DNA of 48,030 nt from Gammaproteobacteria bacterium (lineage in GTDB: Bacteria; Pseudomonadota; Gammaproteobacteria; Eutrophobiales; Eutrophobiaceae). Positions 1 through 7,756 of the stretch are shown piece by piece. The position numbers were made by a program, and so were the translations under genes. Each line of letters begins with the position of its first letter. The first letter of the stretch is position 1. The notes under the pieces were generated by a model. That model saw nothing but the letters and a program-made list of their open reading frames with translations, had not been told where the DNA came from and made no database searches. The DNA is taken from assembly GCA_016179185.1 (NCBI GenBank), contig JACORW010000001.1, positions 1 through 48,030 on the forward strand, read 5' to 3'.

Positions 1-30
1 ACAACCCCATCCTGGGGTTGTCAGAGGACG

Positions 31-80
31 GCAGAAAATTGCTCCTGCATTTTCTGCATTTCCGCCATCCCTGGCGGTCA
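31..80 (+). repeat. modular hairpin repeat, copy A
   Basis: Module 1 is a stem of GCAGAAAAT (31-39) and ATTTTCTGC (49-57) around the loop TGCTCCTGC. Module 2 is the hairpin CCGCCA-TCCC-TGGCGG (62-77) followed by TCA. The same two-module layout recurs at 143-192 and, inverted, at 207-257. Confidence 0.8.
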
Positions 81-142
81 GCGGCGAAAAGCGTGGTTTT
101 CGCTTGCCTCACATTTTCAATGACTTGCAGTCATTGAAAATG

Positions 143-192
143 GCAGAAACTTGCTCCCGGCAGTTTCTGCATTCCCGCCATCCATGGCGGTC
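143..192 (+). repeat. modular hairpin repeat, copy B
   Basis: Stem GCAGAAACT (143-151) and AGTTTCTGC (162-170), loop TGCTCCCGGC, then CCGCCA-TCCA-TGGCGG (175-190). Compared with copy A, the stem has changed on both sides so that pairing is kept, while the TGCTCC loop core and the second hairpin are nearly unchanged. Confidence 0.8.
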
Positions 193-206
193 GCAGTGCA
201 TGCATC

Positions 207-257
207 TGACCGCCAGGGAGGGCGGAAATGCAGATGGCGCAGGAGCACGCCATCTGC
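207..257 (-). repeat. modular hairpin repeat, copy C (inverted)
   Basis: Read on the minus strand, this copy has the stem GCAGATGGCG / CGCCATCTGC around loop TGCTCCTG, followed by CCGCC-CTCCC-TGGCGGTCA. The outer GCAG/CTGC and the loop match copies A and B, but the inner stem sequence is quite different and still pairs perfectly. Confidence 0.8.
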
Positions 258-278
258 CCTGCACTGCGGGAAGCTCTG

Positions 279-551
279 ATGTTAATCAGAGCTTCCCTGT
301 ATCTGGATCCGGAGGTTGCCTCGACACTGAAGCACGCCGCTCCGGTCCCGCAGGACGGGGGATTGGACCACTACTGTCTCGCCCTCGAGGGCGTGAGCCA
401 TTTCCTGTACCTGGTGTGGTATGCGAGTCGCTTCATCCGCGAAGGCAGCCGCGTGGCGTTGTTGAGGGAATTGCGGGATTTCTATCGGCTTTCGCGCGGC
501 GAAAAACTGCACCACATCAGCCGGCTGAACGGAGCCTTGGCCGGATACTGA
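279..551 (+). CDS. small hypothetical protein, doubtful
   Basis: A 90-residue reading frame. An upstream in-frame ATG at 228 would add 17 residues, but it lies inside repeat copy C, and the ATG at 279 itself lies in the loop region of the 268-297 hairpin. From about residue 8 the translation looks protein-like (acidic start, then EGVSHFLYLVWYASRF and a basic Leu/Arg-rich stretch, RVALLRELRDFYRLSR). I do not recognise the family. It may be the 3' part of a gene whose 5' end was replaced by the hairpin repeats, or a chance frame. Confidence 0.35.
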   Translation: MLIRASLYLDPEVASTLKHAAPVPQDGGLDHYCLALEGVSHFLYLVWYASRFIREGSRVALLRELRDFYRLSRGEKLHHISRLNGALAGY

Positions 552-559
552 GGTGGAGG

Positions 560-584
560 ATGGCCGGCATGAAGCCGGCCCCAC
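560..584. repeat. REP-like palindrome GGCCGGC-N5-GCCGGCC
   Basis: Seven-base arms at 562-568 and 574-580. On the minus strand it reads GTGGGGCCGGCTT, identical over 13 bases to the element at 9199-9223, so this is a dispersed intergenic repeat. Lying just past the rho stop codon, it may also act as a transcript end. Confidence 0.6.
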
Positions 585-608
585 GGGGAGACGGCCGTAC
601 CGCGCCGA

Positions 609-1865
609 TCAACGCTTCATGGCGTCGAAGAACTCGGCGTTGTTCTTCGTGGACTTCAACCGCTCCAGCAGGAATTCCATCGCACCCAGTGGCTCCATCG
701 GGTGCAGCAGCTTGCGCAGGATCCACATTTTCTGCAGCTCGTCGGTCGTGGTCAGCAGCTCCTCGCGGCGCGTGCCGGAGCGGTTGATATTGATGGAGGG
801 GTAGACGCGCTTCTCGGAAATCTCCCGCTCCAGGTGCAACTCCATGTTGCCGGTGCCCTTGAATTCCTCGTAAATCACATCGTCCATGCGCGAACCGGTA
901 TCAATGAGCGCGGTGGCGAGTATGGTCAGCGAGCCGCCTTCCTCGATATTGCGCGCGGCGCCGAAAAAGCGCTTCGGCCGTTGCAGGGCGTTCGCATCCA
1001 CGCCGCCGGTCAGCACCTTGCCGGAGGCAGGCACTACAGTGTTGTAGGCGCGCGCGAGGCGCGTGATGGAATCCAGCAGGATGACCACGTCCTTCTTGTG
1101 CTCCACCAGGCGCTTGGCGCGCTCGATCACCATGTCGGCCACCTGCACGTGGCGCGTGGCCGGCTCGTCGAACGTCGAGGAAATGACCTCGCCACGTACC
1201 GAGCGCTCCATCTCCGTCACTTCCTCGGGCCGCTCATCGATCAGCAACACGATCAGATGGCAGTCGGGAAAATTCCCGGTGATGGAATGGGCGATGGATT
1301 GCAGCATCATTGTCTTGCCGGCCTTGGGCGGGGAGACGATCAACCCGCGCTGGCCCTTGCCGATGGGTGCCACCAGGTCAATGATGCGCGGGGTAAGATC
1401 TTCGGTGCTGCCGTTGCCTATTTCCAGCTTGAGCCGCTTGTTCGCGAACAGCGGCGTCAGGTTCTCGAACAGGATCTTGTTCTTGGCCTTCTCCGGCGGT
1501 TCAAAATTGATCTCGTTGACCTTGAGCAACGCGAAGTAGCGTTCTCCGTCCTTCGGCGGCCGGATCTTGCCGGATACGTTGTCGCCGGTGCGCAGGTTGA
1601 AGCGCCGGATCTGGCTGGGCGACACGTAAATGTCGTCGGGGCCGGCCAGGTAGGAACTGTCGGCCGAGCGCAGGAAGCCGAAGCCGTCCTGGAGAATTTC
1701 CAGCACGCCGTCGCCGTAGATATCCTCGCCCTTCTTGGCCTGGGCCTTGAGGATTTCGAAGATGACGTCCTGCTTGCGGGACCGGGCGAGGCCGTCGAGT
1801 CCCAGTGATTCGGAGAGTGTGATGAGTTCGGATGCGGGTTGTTGCTTGAGTTCAGTGAGGTTCAT
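609..1865 (-). CDS. rho: transcription termination factor Rho
   Basis: A hexameric RNA helicase that ends transcription on untranslated C-rich RNA. The frame encodes 418 residues, the usual length. Visible in order: the N-terminal MNLTELK helical domain, a cold-shock-type RNA-binding domain with GFGFLRS and [10 protein letters not shown], and a RecA-like ATPase with Walker A PPKAGKTM, the [13 protein letters not shown] segment and [15 protein letters not shown] chose the ATG at 1865 because family members begin with MNLTEL; an upstream GTG at 1871 would add only two residues. It lies downstream of trxA in the same direction, with a 173-bp gap that could hold a regulated leader, as in the trxA-rho arrangement of other gammaproteobacteria. 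Confidence 0.97.
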   Translation of the reverse strand: MNLTELKQQPASELITLSESLGLDGLARSRKQDVIFEILKAQAKKGEDIYGDGVLEILQDGFGFLRSADSSYLAGPDDIYVSPSQIRRFNLRTGDNVSGKIRPPKDGERYFALLKVNEINFEPPEKAKNKILFENLTPLFANKRLKLEIGNGSTEDLTPRIIDLVAPIGKGQRGLIVSPPKAGKTMMLQSIAHSITGNFPDCHLIVLLIDERPEEVTEMERSVRGEVISSTFDEPATRHVQVADMVIERAKRLVEHKKDVVILLDSITRLARAYNTVVPASGKVLTGGVDANALQRPKRFFGAARNIEEGGSLTILATALIDTGSRMDDVIYEEFKGTGNMELHLEREISEKRVYPSININRSGTRREELLTTTDELQKMWILRKLLHPMEPLGAMEFLLERLKSTKNNAEFFDAMKR

Positions 1866-2041
1866 GGGCACCTGCGGCGCTAAGGAGGACTGTGTTGAAA
1901 GAACGCACCGGGCGCGAGTGGCACCGATGCGGGTGAAACCGGATGAATTAGTTGTTTAGAAGGGCTGAAACTTGGGACTTGTTGGTAATTAACCTAGCAC
2001 GCTCCGGCGCGCGCGTCCAGTACGCATTCCGTTGCGGCGCA

Positions 2042-2368
2042 TCAGATGACGCTGTCTATAAAGGCAGACAACTGGGACTTCGACAGGGCTCCCACCTTGG
2101 TGCCGGCCACGGTGCCGTCCTTGAAGATCATCAGGGTTGGAATGCCGCGCACGGCATACCGGGCCGCGACCGCCTGGTTTTCATCTATGTTGAGCTTCGC
2201 CACGGTAAGCTTGTCCGCGTACTCGCCCGCAATCTCGTCCAGGATGGGGGCGATCATCCGGCACGGTCCGCACCATTCGGCCCAGTAGTCCACTATTACG
2301 GGGCGGCTGGAATTCAGGACCTGCTGTTCGAACGAGCTGTCGGTAACGTGAATGATCTGGTTGCCCAT
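2042..2368 (-). CDS. trxA: thioredoxin 1
   Basis: A cytoplasmic protein disulfide reductase of 108 residues, the standard size. The active site WCGPC has its cysteines at residues 33 and 36, preceded by VIVDYWAE and followed later by the cis-proline segment [12 protein letters not shown]. It precedes rho on the minus strand and is divergent from lptM-lysA. Nothing unusual is seen in the sequence. Confidence 0.97.
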   Translation of the reverse strand: MGNQIIHVTDSSFEQQVLNSSRPVIVDYWAEWCGPCRMIAPILDEIAGEYADKLTVAKLNIDENQAVAARYAVRGIPTLMIFKDGTVAGTKVGALSKSQLSAFIDSVI

Positions 2369-2525
2369 CGGGGACTGCGCGCCTCCGCGCGGGGGTATTT
2401 CCCCGGCATTTCATCGAAATTGAGCGGTGAATGCAAGCCGACGCGCCCACTGCCAGCGCGCGCCGTGGCTGTCACACCACGGCATATCTGCTATTCTCGC
2501 CGGCGACGCACGAGAGACGCTTGGC

Positions 2526-2756
2526 ATGACTGCTTTTTCCGAAAGGTTTTCGCAGAAGTCCATTCATGGACGCCTGCCGCTCGCTTCGGCCAATGCGGCG
2601 CCTCAGCCTGCCGGCCGGATTGCCCTGATCCGGCGCGTTTTATCACTTGGATTGTTGTTGGCGGTGATGGCCGGTTGCGGGCAGAAAGGCGATTTGTACC
2701 GCCCCGACAAGCAGCAAAAATTCGCCGCTTTTCCGGAACGTTCCGCTCGGGGTTGA
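2526..2756 (+). CDS. lptM: LptM-like (YifL-type) small lipoprotein
   Basis: A small outer-membrane lipoprotein. The diagnostic part is a hydrophobic signal segment (LSLGLLLAVMAGC) ending in a lipobox cysteine, followed by GQKGDLYRP, which matches the conserved GLKGPLYFP-like motif of LptM, a factor known to help mature the LPS transport pore LptD. Position directly upstream of lysA is typical. The start is uncertain: the ATG at 2526 gives a long basic n-region of about 36 residues before the signal, and an earlier ATG at 2427 is possible. A shorter form starting at a non-ATG codon just before the hydrophobic segment would fit the family better. Confidence 0.75.
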   Translation: MTAFSERFSQKSIHGRLPLASANAAPQPAGRIALIRRVLSLGLLLAVMAGCGQKGDLYRPDKQQKFAAFPERSARG

Positions 2757-2836
2757 CGCGGCAGCTACTGCCGTGCCGATGCTCCCGTCCGGCATGCGCC
2801 GGGACTGGTGGCCGATATCCGGCCCGATGAACTCCC

Positions 2837-4087
2837 GTGACTGATTTTCACTATCGCGATCAGGTCCTGCACGTGGAATCGGCAAGCCTGACGGACATCG
2901 CCGCGCGTTTCGGCACGCCCTGCTATGTATACTCGCGCGCCGCCATGGAACGCCGGTGGCGCGCATTCGACCGCGCGTTCGAAAACCGCGCCCACCTCGT
3001 GTGTTACGCGGTGAAAGCCAACAGCACGTTGGGCGTGTTGCAGGTGCTGGCACGGCTCGGTTCCGGCTTCGACATCGTTTCCGTGGGCGAACTGGAGCGG
3101 GTGTTGGCGGCCGGAGGCGACCCTGCGCGCACGGTTTTCTCCGGTGTCGGCAAACGTGAGGATGAGATGCGGCGCGCGCTTGAGGTGCGCATTCGCTGCT
3201 TCAACGTGGAGTCCGAGGCGGAGCTGCGCCGGCTCGATGGCATCGCCGGCAGCATGGGGCGGATCGCTGAAGTGTCCCTGCGGGTGAATCCCGACGTGGA
3301 CCCCGGCACCCACCCCTACATCTCAACCGGATTGCGCGACAACAAGTTCGGCATCGCGCACGAAGATGCAGTGCGCCTGTATCGTTTCGGCAACGGCCTT
3401 GCCAACATAAAGATGACAGGCATTGCCTGTCACGTGGGATCGCAGATCGTGGCGCTGGCGCCGTTTCAGGACACCGCAGCGCGCATGGCGGCGCTGGCGC
3501 AGGAGCTGGAGCGCGCCGGGTTGCCGGTGCAGCACGTGGATCTGGGCGGAGGACTCGGGGTGCGGCACGAAGAGCAGGAACAGCCGCCGGAGCCTGCGGC
3601 GCTGGTGAATGTCTTGTGCGCAGCGTTTGCCGGAATGGACGTTGAACTGCGCATCGAACCCGGGCGCGCAATCATCGCCAACGCCGGCGTATTGCTTACC
3701 CGTGTCGAGTATCTGAAGCAGAACGGCCCGAAGCGCTTTGCCGTTGTGGATGCGGCGATGAATGACCTGCTGCGGCCCGCGCTTTACCATTCCTGGCACG
3801 ACATCATTCCCGTACGCGCGGGAGATGGACTGGCGGAGTTCCGCTACGACATCGTGGGGCCCGTATGCGAGTCCGCGGATTTTCTCGGACATGATCGCGC
3901 GCTCGCCATCGAAGCCGGGGACCTGGTGGCGGTATGCTCGGCGGGCGCGTACGGGGCGGTCATGGCGTCCAATTACAATTCAAGGCCAAGGGCGCCGGAA
4001 ATTCTGGTGGATGGCCCGCAGGTTCACGAAATCCGCCGGAGAGAAACCATCGCGGATCTGCTGAGACCCGAAAAACCCGTCCCGTGA
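2837..4087 (+). CDS. lysA: diaminopimelate decarboxylase
   Basis: A PLP enzyme that decarboxylates meso-diaminopimelate to L-lysine. It has 416 residues and starts with GTG. The PLP lysine lies in CYAVKAN; HVGSQI, the glycine-rich GGGLG loop, RIEPGRAI and the C-terminal CESAD substrate motif are all present, and YNSRPRAPEILVDG is typical of the end of the protein. It follows lptM by 80 bp. In many gammaproteobacteria dapF comes next; here the next gene is glnA, so the usual lptM-lysA-dapF cluster is broken. Confidence 0.96.
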   Translation: MTDFHYRDQVLHVESASLTDIAARFGTPCYVYSRAAMERRWRAFDRAFENRAHLVCYAVKANSTLGVLQVLARLGSGFDIVSVGELERVLAAGGDPARTVFSGVGKREDEMRRALEVRIRCFNVESEAELRRLDGIAGSMGRIAEVSLRVNPDVDPGTHPYISTGLRDNKFGIAHEDAVRLYRFGNGLANIKMTGIACHVGSQIVALAPFQDTAARMAALAQELERAGLPVQHVDLGGGLGVRHEEQEQPPEPAALVNVLCAAFAGMDVELRIEPGRAIIANAGVLLTRVEYLKQNGPKRFAVVDAAMNDLLRPALYHSWHDIIPVRAGDGLAEFRYDIVGPVCESADFLGHDRALAIEAGDLVAVCSAGAYGAVMASNYNSRPRAPEILVDGPQVHEIRRRETIADLLRPEKPVP

Positions 4088-4103
4088 GAGCCGCGCCATA
4101 ACA

Positions 4104-4138
4104 GTGCGCATCAAAATTTTGCGCACCAGGCTGGTGCA
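4104..4138. promoter_or_regulatory. NtrC-type palindrome upstream of glnA
   Basis: GCACCA (4123-4128), spacer GGC, TGGTGC (4132-4137): the known NtrC (NRI) enhancer form GCACCA-N3-TGGTGC. Just upstream, GTGCGCA (4104-4110) and TGCGCAC (4120-4126) form a second, wider inverted repeat that may be a weaker site. The centre lies about 70 bp before the -24 element, a normal enhancer distance. Confidence 0.8.
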
Positions 4139-4198
4139 TTGGCGAATCGGGATAACCCTGAAACAGTTTCATGTTCAATGGGTTAGTCTCGGTAATGC

Positions 4199-4215
4199 TT
4201 GGCACGCTTCGTGCT
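4199..4215 (+). promoter_or_regulatory. sigma-54 promoter of glnA
   Basis: TTGGCACG with GG at 4201-4202, then exactly ten bases to GC at 4213-4214 (GTGCT). This is the invariant GG-N10-GC layout of RpoN promoters. Expected transcription start is near 4226, giving a leader of about 110 nt before glnA. With the upstream NtrC site this indicates nitrogen-limitation control. Confidence 0.8.
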
Positions 4216-4336
4216 GACTAGCCCTGAAGTTGCCCGGGCCCGGACCCGGGTCGGGCGCAAATTTTTTCAGCACGAGTAATCAGGCGGAGCCGCGTCGCCG
4301 ATCGCAGCGGGAAATCTTTTGAGGAGAGAGAGGCAA

Positions 4337-5746
4337 ATGTCCAAAGACAAAGCACTGGAGATAATGAAGGAAAACGAGGTCAAGTTCGTTGACCTGCGTT
4401 TTACGGACACCCGCGGCAAGGAGCAGCATGTGACGATGCCGGCCCATTGTGCCGACGATGATTTCTTCGAGCACGGCAAGATGTTCGATGGTTCTTCGAT
4501 AGCGGGCTGGAAGGGCATCAACGAGTCCGACATGGTGTTGATGCCGGAAGCGGACACCGCGGTAATGGATCCGTTTTTTGACGAGGCCACGCTGATCCTG
4601 CGGTGCGACGTGCTGGAGCCGAGCACGATGCAGGGATATTCCCGCTGCCCGCGTTCGCTGGCCAAACGCGCCGAGGCCTATCTCAAGTCCACCGGCATCG
4701 CGGATACGGTGTATTTCGGTCCGGAACCGGAATTTTTCATTTTTGACGACGTGCGCTGGGGCGCGCAGATCAACAGTGGCTTCTACGAGATCGATTCCGA
4801 CGAAGGCGACTGGAACAGCGAGACGGCGTTTGAAGGCGGCAACATCGGCCATCGGCCCGGCGTCAAGGGCGGTTATTTCCCGGTGCCGCCGGTGGACGCA
4901 CAGCAGAACATCCGCTCCGCCATGTGCACGACGCTGGAGGAGATGGGCATTCCGGTGGAGGTCCATCACCATGAAGTGGCGACGGCGGGGCAGGCGGAGA
5001 TCGGCACGCGCTTCAATACGCTGCTGCGCAAGGCCGACGAGCTGATCATCCTCAAGTACGTCGTTCAGAACGTTGCCCACAATTTCGGCAAGACCGTGAC
5101 CTTCATGCCCAAGCCCCTGGTGGGTGACAACGGCAACGGCATGCATTGCCACCAGTCGCTGGCCAAGGGCGGCAAGAACCTGTTCACCGGCGACAAGTAC
5201 GGCGGCCTGTCGCAACTGGCGTTGTACTACATCGGCGGCGTCTTCAAGCACGCCCGCGCGTTGAATGCGATCACGAATTCAGGCACCAACAGTTACAAGC
5301 GCCTGGTGCCGGGCTTCGAGGCACCGACGATGCTCGCCTATTCCGCGCGCAACCGCTCGGCCTCCATCCGCATCCCGTGGGTCTCGAATCCCAAGTCACG
5401 CCGCATCGAGGTGCGCTTTCCGGACTCGAACGGCAATCCCTACCTGATGTTTGCGGCGATGATGCTGGCCGGGCTCGACGGGATCCAGAACAAGATCGAC
5501 CCGGGTCATCCGCTGGACAAGGATCTGTACGATCTGGAGCCCGAAGAGGAGAAGAAGGTCCCGACCGTGTGTTCCTCGCTGGAGCAGGCGCTGGAGGAGC
5601 TGGACAGGGACCGGGAGTTTCTCAAGGCCGGCGGCGTGTTCAGCGACGACCTCATTGACAGCTATATCAAGCTCAAGAACGACGAGCTGACGCGCTTCCG
5701 CATGACCACGCACCCGGTGGAATTCGACATGTACTACAGCCTGTAA
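4337..5746 (+). CDS. glnA: glutamine synthetase, type I
   Basis: Makes glutamine from glutamate, ammonia and ATP as a dodecamer. It has 469 residues, the GSI-beta length. Visible motifs are [13 protein letters not shown], the ATP/metal segment [11 protein letters not shown], and the adenylylation loop [14 protein letters not shown] containing the tyrosine modified by GlnE in this group. The ATG at 4337 is preceded by an AGGAGAG ribosome site; a TTG at 4319 upstream is not needed. It is followed by a strong terminator, so it can be expressed apart from ntrBC, and it has its own sigma-54/NtrC promoter region. Confidence 0.97.
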   Translation: MSKDKALEIMKENEVKFVDLRFTDTRGKEQHVTMPAHCADDDFFEHGKMFDGSSIAGWKGINESDMVLMPEADTAVMDPFFDEATLILRCDVLEPSTMQGYSRCPRSLAKRAEAYLKSTGIADTVYFGPEPEFFIFDDVRWGAQINSGFYEIDSDEGDWNSETAFEGGNIGHRPGVKGGYFPVPPVDAQQNIRSAMCTTLEEMGIPVEVHHHEVATAGQAEIGTRFNTLLRKADELIILKYVVQNVAHNFGKTVTFMPKPLVGDNGNGMHCHQSLAKGGKNLFTGDKYGGLSQLALYYIGGVFKHARALNAITNSGTNSYKRLVPGFEAPTMLAYSARNRSASIRIPWVSNPKSRRIEVRFPDSNGNPYLMFAAMMLAGLDGIQNKIDPGHPLDKDLYDLEPEEEKKVPTVCSSLEQALEELDRDREFLKAGGVFSDDLIDSYIKLKNDELTRFRMTTHPVEFDMYYSL

Positions 5747-5770
5747 GCCGGGTTTCGAGCACCGTGTCAC

Positions 5771-5794
5771 AAAGGGCCCCGCAAGGGGCCTTTT
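5771..5794 (+). terminator. rho-independent terminator after glnA
   Basis: Stem GGCCCC (5775-5780) and GGGGCC (5785-5790) closing a GCAA tetraloop of the stable GNRA class, flanked by AAA and TTTT so that A-T pairs extend the stem, then a T-rich tail. Confidence 0.85.
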
Positions 5795-5916
5795 GATTTG
5801 GAGCCCCCGGCCCGCGGGGAATCAAGCACTTGCACGGATCCCGGGGCGGCACTTGAGCAATTTCAGCCGCATTTCGGTCTAAACTGCAACTGCACGTGCA
5901 TTCCCGGGAGATTGAA

Positions 5917-6483
5917 ATGCGCTTGATCACGATGCTGATGGTGACGGTACTCGTTGCCCCCGCCGTTGCGGAAGAGGTTTACAAGACCACCGACGCCGAC
6001 GGCAATGTGATCTTTTCCGACCAACCGTCGCCGGACGCGGAGACCATCCAGATCCCGGAGACGCAGACAGTGCCCGCGGATCAGGCGCCGCCGTTCGAAT
6101 ACAAGCCGCCCGCGCCGGGCGCGGCCTACACCAGTCTTGCCATCGTCAGTCCGGCCAACGAACAAGCCTTCCGTCCGGAAGACGAGGACAGCGGTGTGCA
6201 GGTCACGGCGCGCGTCGAGCCGCGGTTTCGCGGGCAGGACTCCTATGTGCTGGTTCTGGACGGAAAAGAGCACAGCTCCGGCAAGAGCCCGAGCTTTACG
6301 CTGACAGCGCTCGATCGGGGGTCGCACCAGGTCAGCGTCAAGATAAAGGACCCCGACGGCAAGACGTTGATCAGTTCCGACCCGATAACCTTCCATGTCC
6401 TGAAAGTGTCGGCCTTGCAGAAAAAGGCGGCACCCGGGCCGGGCCAGCCGCCCAAACCGCCGGCCCCGCCCAAAGCGCCCTGA
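5917..6483 (+). CDS. DUF4124 domain secreted protein
   Basis: A 188-residue exported protein of unknown role. A signal peptide (MRLITMLMVTVLVAPAVA) precedes the DUF4124 signature EVYKTTDADGNVIFSDQP. The middle region (about 70-165) looks like a beta-sandwich of fibronectin/Ig type, and the tail is very rich in proline, lysine and alanine. The ATG at 5917 has a GGGAG ribosome site and begins directly with the signal peptide, so the frame's earlier ATG at 5896 is rejected. Genes of this type are often found between glnA and ntrB in gammaproteobacteria, which suggests a cell-envelope link to nitrogen status but does not prove one. Confidence 0.85.
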   Translation: MRLITMLMVTVLVAPAVAEEVYKTTDADGNVIFSDQPSPDAETIQIPETQTVPADQAPPFEYKPPAPGAAYTSLAIVSPANEQAFRPEDEDSGVQVTARVEPRFRGQDSYVLVLDGKEHSSGKSPSFTLTALDRGSHQVSVKIKDPDGKTLISSDPITFHVLKVSALQKKAAPGPGQPPKPPAPPKAP

Positions 6484-6670
6484 AGCGCTGCGGCAAGATA
6501 GCGGTATCGCCTCACGTTCCCGGACGACGCCCCCTGGGCAATCCGGTGGCTCGCTTCTTGCTCCGTATATGGGGCAAGGTCACTTCCCAGTGCGGACCGC
6601 TTATAACACGATGACCAGGCGGGTTTTTCTGCTGTACCCGATGTTCGGGCGCTTCATTCTTCACCGCCCT

Positions 6671-6689
6671 GCGCACCATATTGGTGCGA
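6671..6689. promoter_or_regulatory. NtrC-type palindrome at the ntrB start
   Basis: GCACCA (6673-6678), spacer TAT, TGGTGC (6682-6687): a perfect NtrC half-site pair, 12 bp before the ntrB start codon. At this position bound NtrC would more likely block transcription or translation than activate it, like the autoregulatory site known at the enteric glnL promoter. This part is inference. Confidence 0.75.
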
Positions 6690-6699
6690 TAATGACGCC

Positions 6700-7752
6700 A
6701 TGAGCGCCGGTTCAGCCGCCCAGGCATCCCACCTGCTGGAGAACCTCCATACCGCCGTGCTGGTGTTTGGCCCGGACCTTCGGTTGCGCGCCATCAACTC
6801 GGCCGGCGAGCACCTGCTTTCGGCCAGCGGCCGGAAAATGCTCGGCCTGCCGCTGTCCGAAATCGTTCCCGACCATGAGGCGCTGACAGACATGCTGGAG
6901 CGCGCACTGAAACATCGCCGTTGCTATACGGAATGGGGAATGGAGCTGCGCCTGAATCTGGAGCGCACAGCGCCGCTGGACGTCATGGTGACTCCCGCGA
7001 CCGCCGTGGACGGCAAGCCGGAATTGATTGTGGAATTGGTGAACGTGGAATCGCTGACACGTGCCCGGCGCGATGAGCAACTGGCGTTCCTGCATGAAGC
7101 CGCGCGCAAGTCGCTGCGCGGCGTGGCCCATGAGATCAAGAATCCCCTGGGCGGCCTGCGCGGCGCCGCGCAGCTGCTGGAACGGGAGCTGGACGGCAGC
7201 AGTCTGCGCGAATACACGCAGATCATCATCAGCGAGGCTGACCGCCTGCGAAATCTTGTGGACCGGATGCTGGTGCCGCGCGGGCGGAGCCAGGCCGTCG
7301 AACTCAACATTCACGAGATCCTGGAGTACGTGCTCAGCGTGCAGGGCGCGGAACCGCCGGTGGAATTCGAACGCGATTATGACCCGAGCCTGCCGGCGCT
7401 GCAGGCGGACCGCGACCAGCTCGTACAGATTTTCCTGAACCTCGTGCGTAACGCCGTCCAGGCGGCCGGTTCCGGGGGCCGGGTGACGCTGCGAACGCGG
7501 GTCAAACGGAACTGTTCCATCCGCCAGCAGCAGCACCGGCTGGCGCTGCAGGTGGAGGTCATTGACAGCGGGCCCGGCGTGCCGGCGGAGATCGAGAGCG
7601 AAATGTTCTTCCCCATGGTGACCGGCCGCGCCGACGGCGTCGGCCTCGGCCTGTCCATCGCCCAGGCCCTGACCCAGGCCCATGACGGTTCCATCGAATA
7701 TGAACGGGACGGCGGCCAGACCGTGTTCCGCATTCTGCTGCCGCTGGACTGA
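6700..7752 (+). CDS. ntrB: nitrogen regulation sensor kinase NtrB
   Basis: A cytoplasmic histidine kinase/phosphatase that sets NtrC phosphorylation in response to PII protein. It has 350 residues and no membrane segment. In order: a PAS domain (about 10-120), the H-box AHEIKNPLGGLRGAAQLLE carrying the phosphorylated histidine, the N-box LNLVRNAVQAA, and the ATP-binding G boxes IDSGPGVP and ADGVGLGLSIA. The ATG at 6700 follows an NtrC palindrome. It stops 4 bp before ntrC, so the two are co-transcribed and probably translationally coupled. Confidence 0.95.
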   Translation: MSAGSAAQASHLLENLHTAVLVFGPDLRLRAINSAGEHLLSASGRKMLGLPLSEIVPDHEALTDMLERALKHRRCYTEWGMELRLNLERTAPLDVMVTPATAVDGKPELIVELVNVESLTRARRDEQLAFLHEAARKSLRGVAHEIKNPLGGLRGAAQLLERELDGSSLREYTQIIISEADRLRNLVDRMLVPRGRSQAVELNIHEILEYVLSVQGAEPPVEFERDYDPSLPALQADRDQLVQIFLNLVRNAVQAAGSGGRVTLRTRVKRNCSIRQQQHRLALQVEVIDSGPGVPAEIESEMFFPMVTGRADGVGLGLSIAQALTQAHDGSIEYERDGGQTVFRILLPLD

Positions 7753-7756
7753 TGCC

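Larger units (their letters stand above)
1..297. repeat. cluster of consecutive hairpin repeats
   Basis: At least eight perfect or near-perfect inverted repeats follow one another almost without gaps: 1-21 (9-bp stem), 31-57, 62-77, 84-103, 112-142 (13-bp stem, loop TTGCA), 143-170, 175-190, 210-225, 230-257 and 268-297 (13-bp stem, loop GTTA). Within the cluster is a modular unit of about 50 bp, present three times and listed separately. An outer pair, GCAGTGCA at 193-200 and TGCACTGC at 260-267, encloses the inverted third copy. The layout resembles REP/BIME-type intergenic repeats; the family is not one I can name. Confidence 0.85.

Noticed and set aside
104..787. 227-residue plus-strand frame over the hairpin cluster and the rho end
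   Set aside because: It runs through perfect hairpins and antisense to rho, and the translation is low in hydrophobic core patterns. It is a by-product of GC-rich repeats.
1866..2041. Rho leader peptide or riboswitch-like leader between trxA and rho
   Set aside because: The 176-bp gap has no clear small gene with a ribosome site and no structure I can match to a known regulatory RNA.
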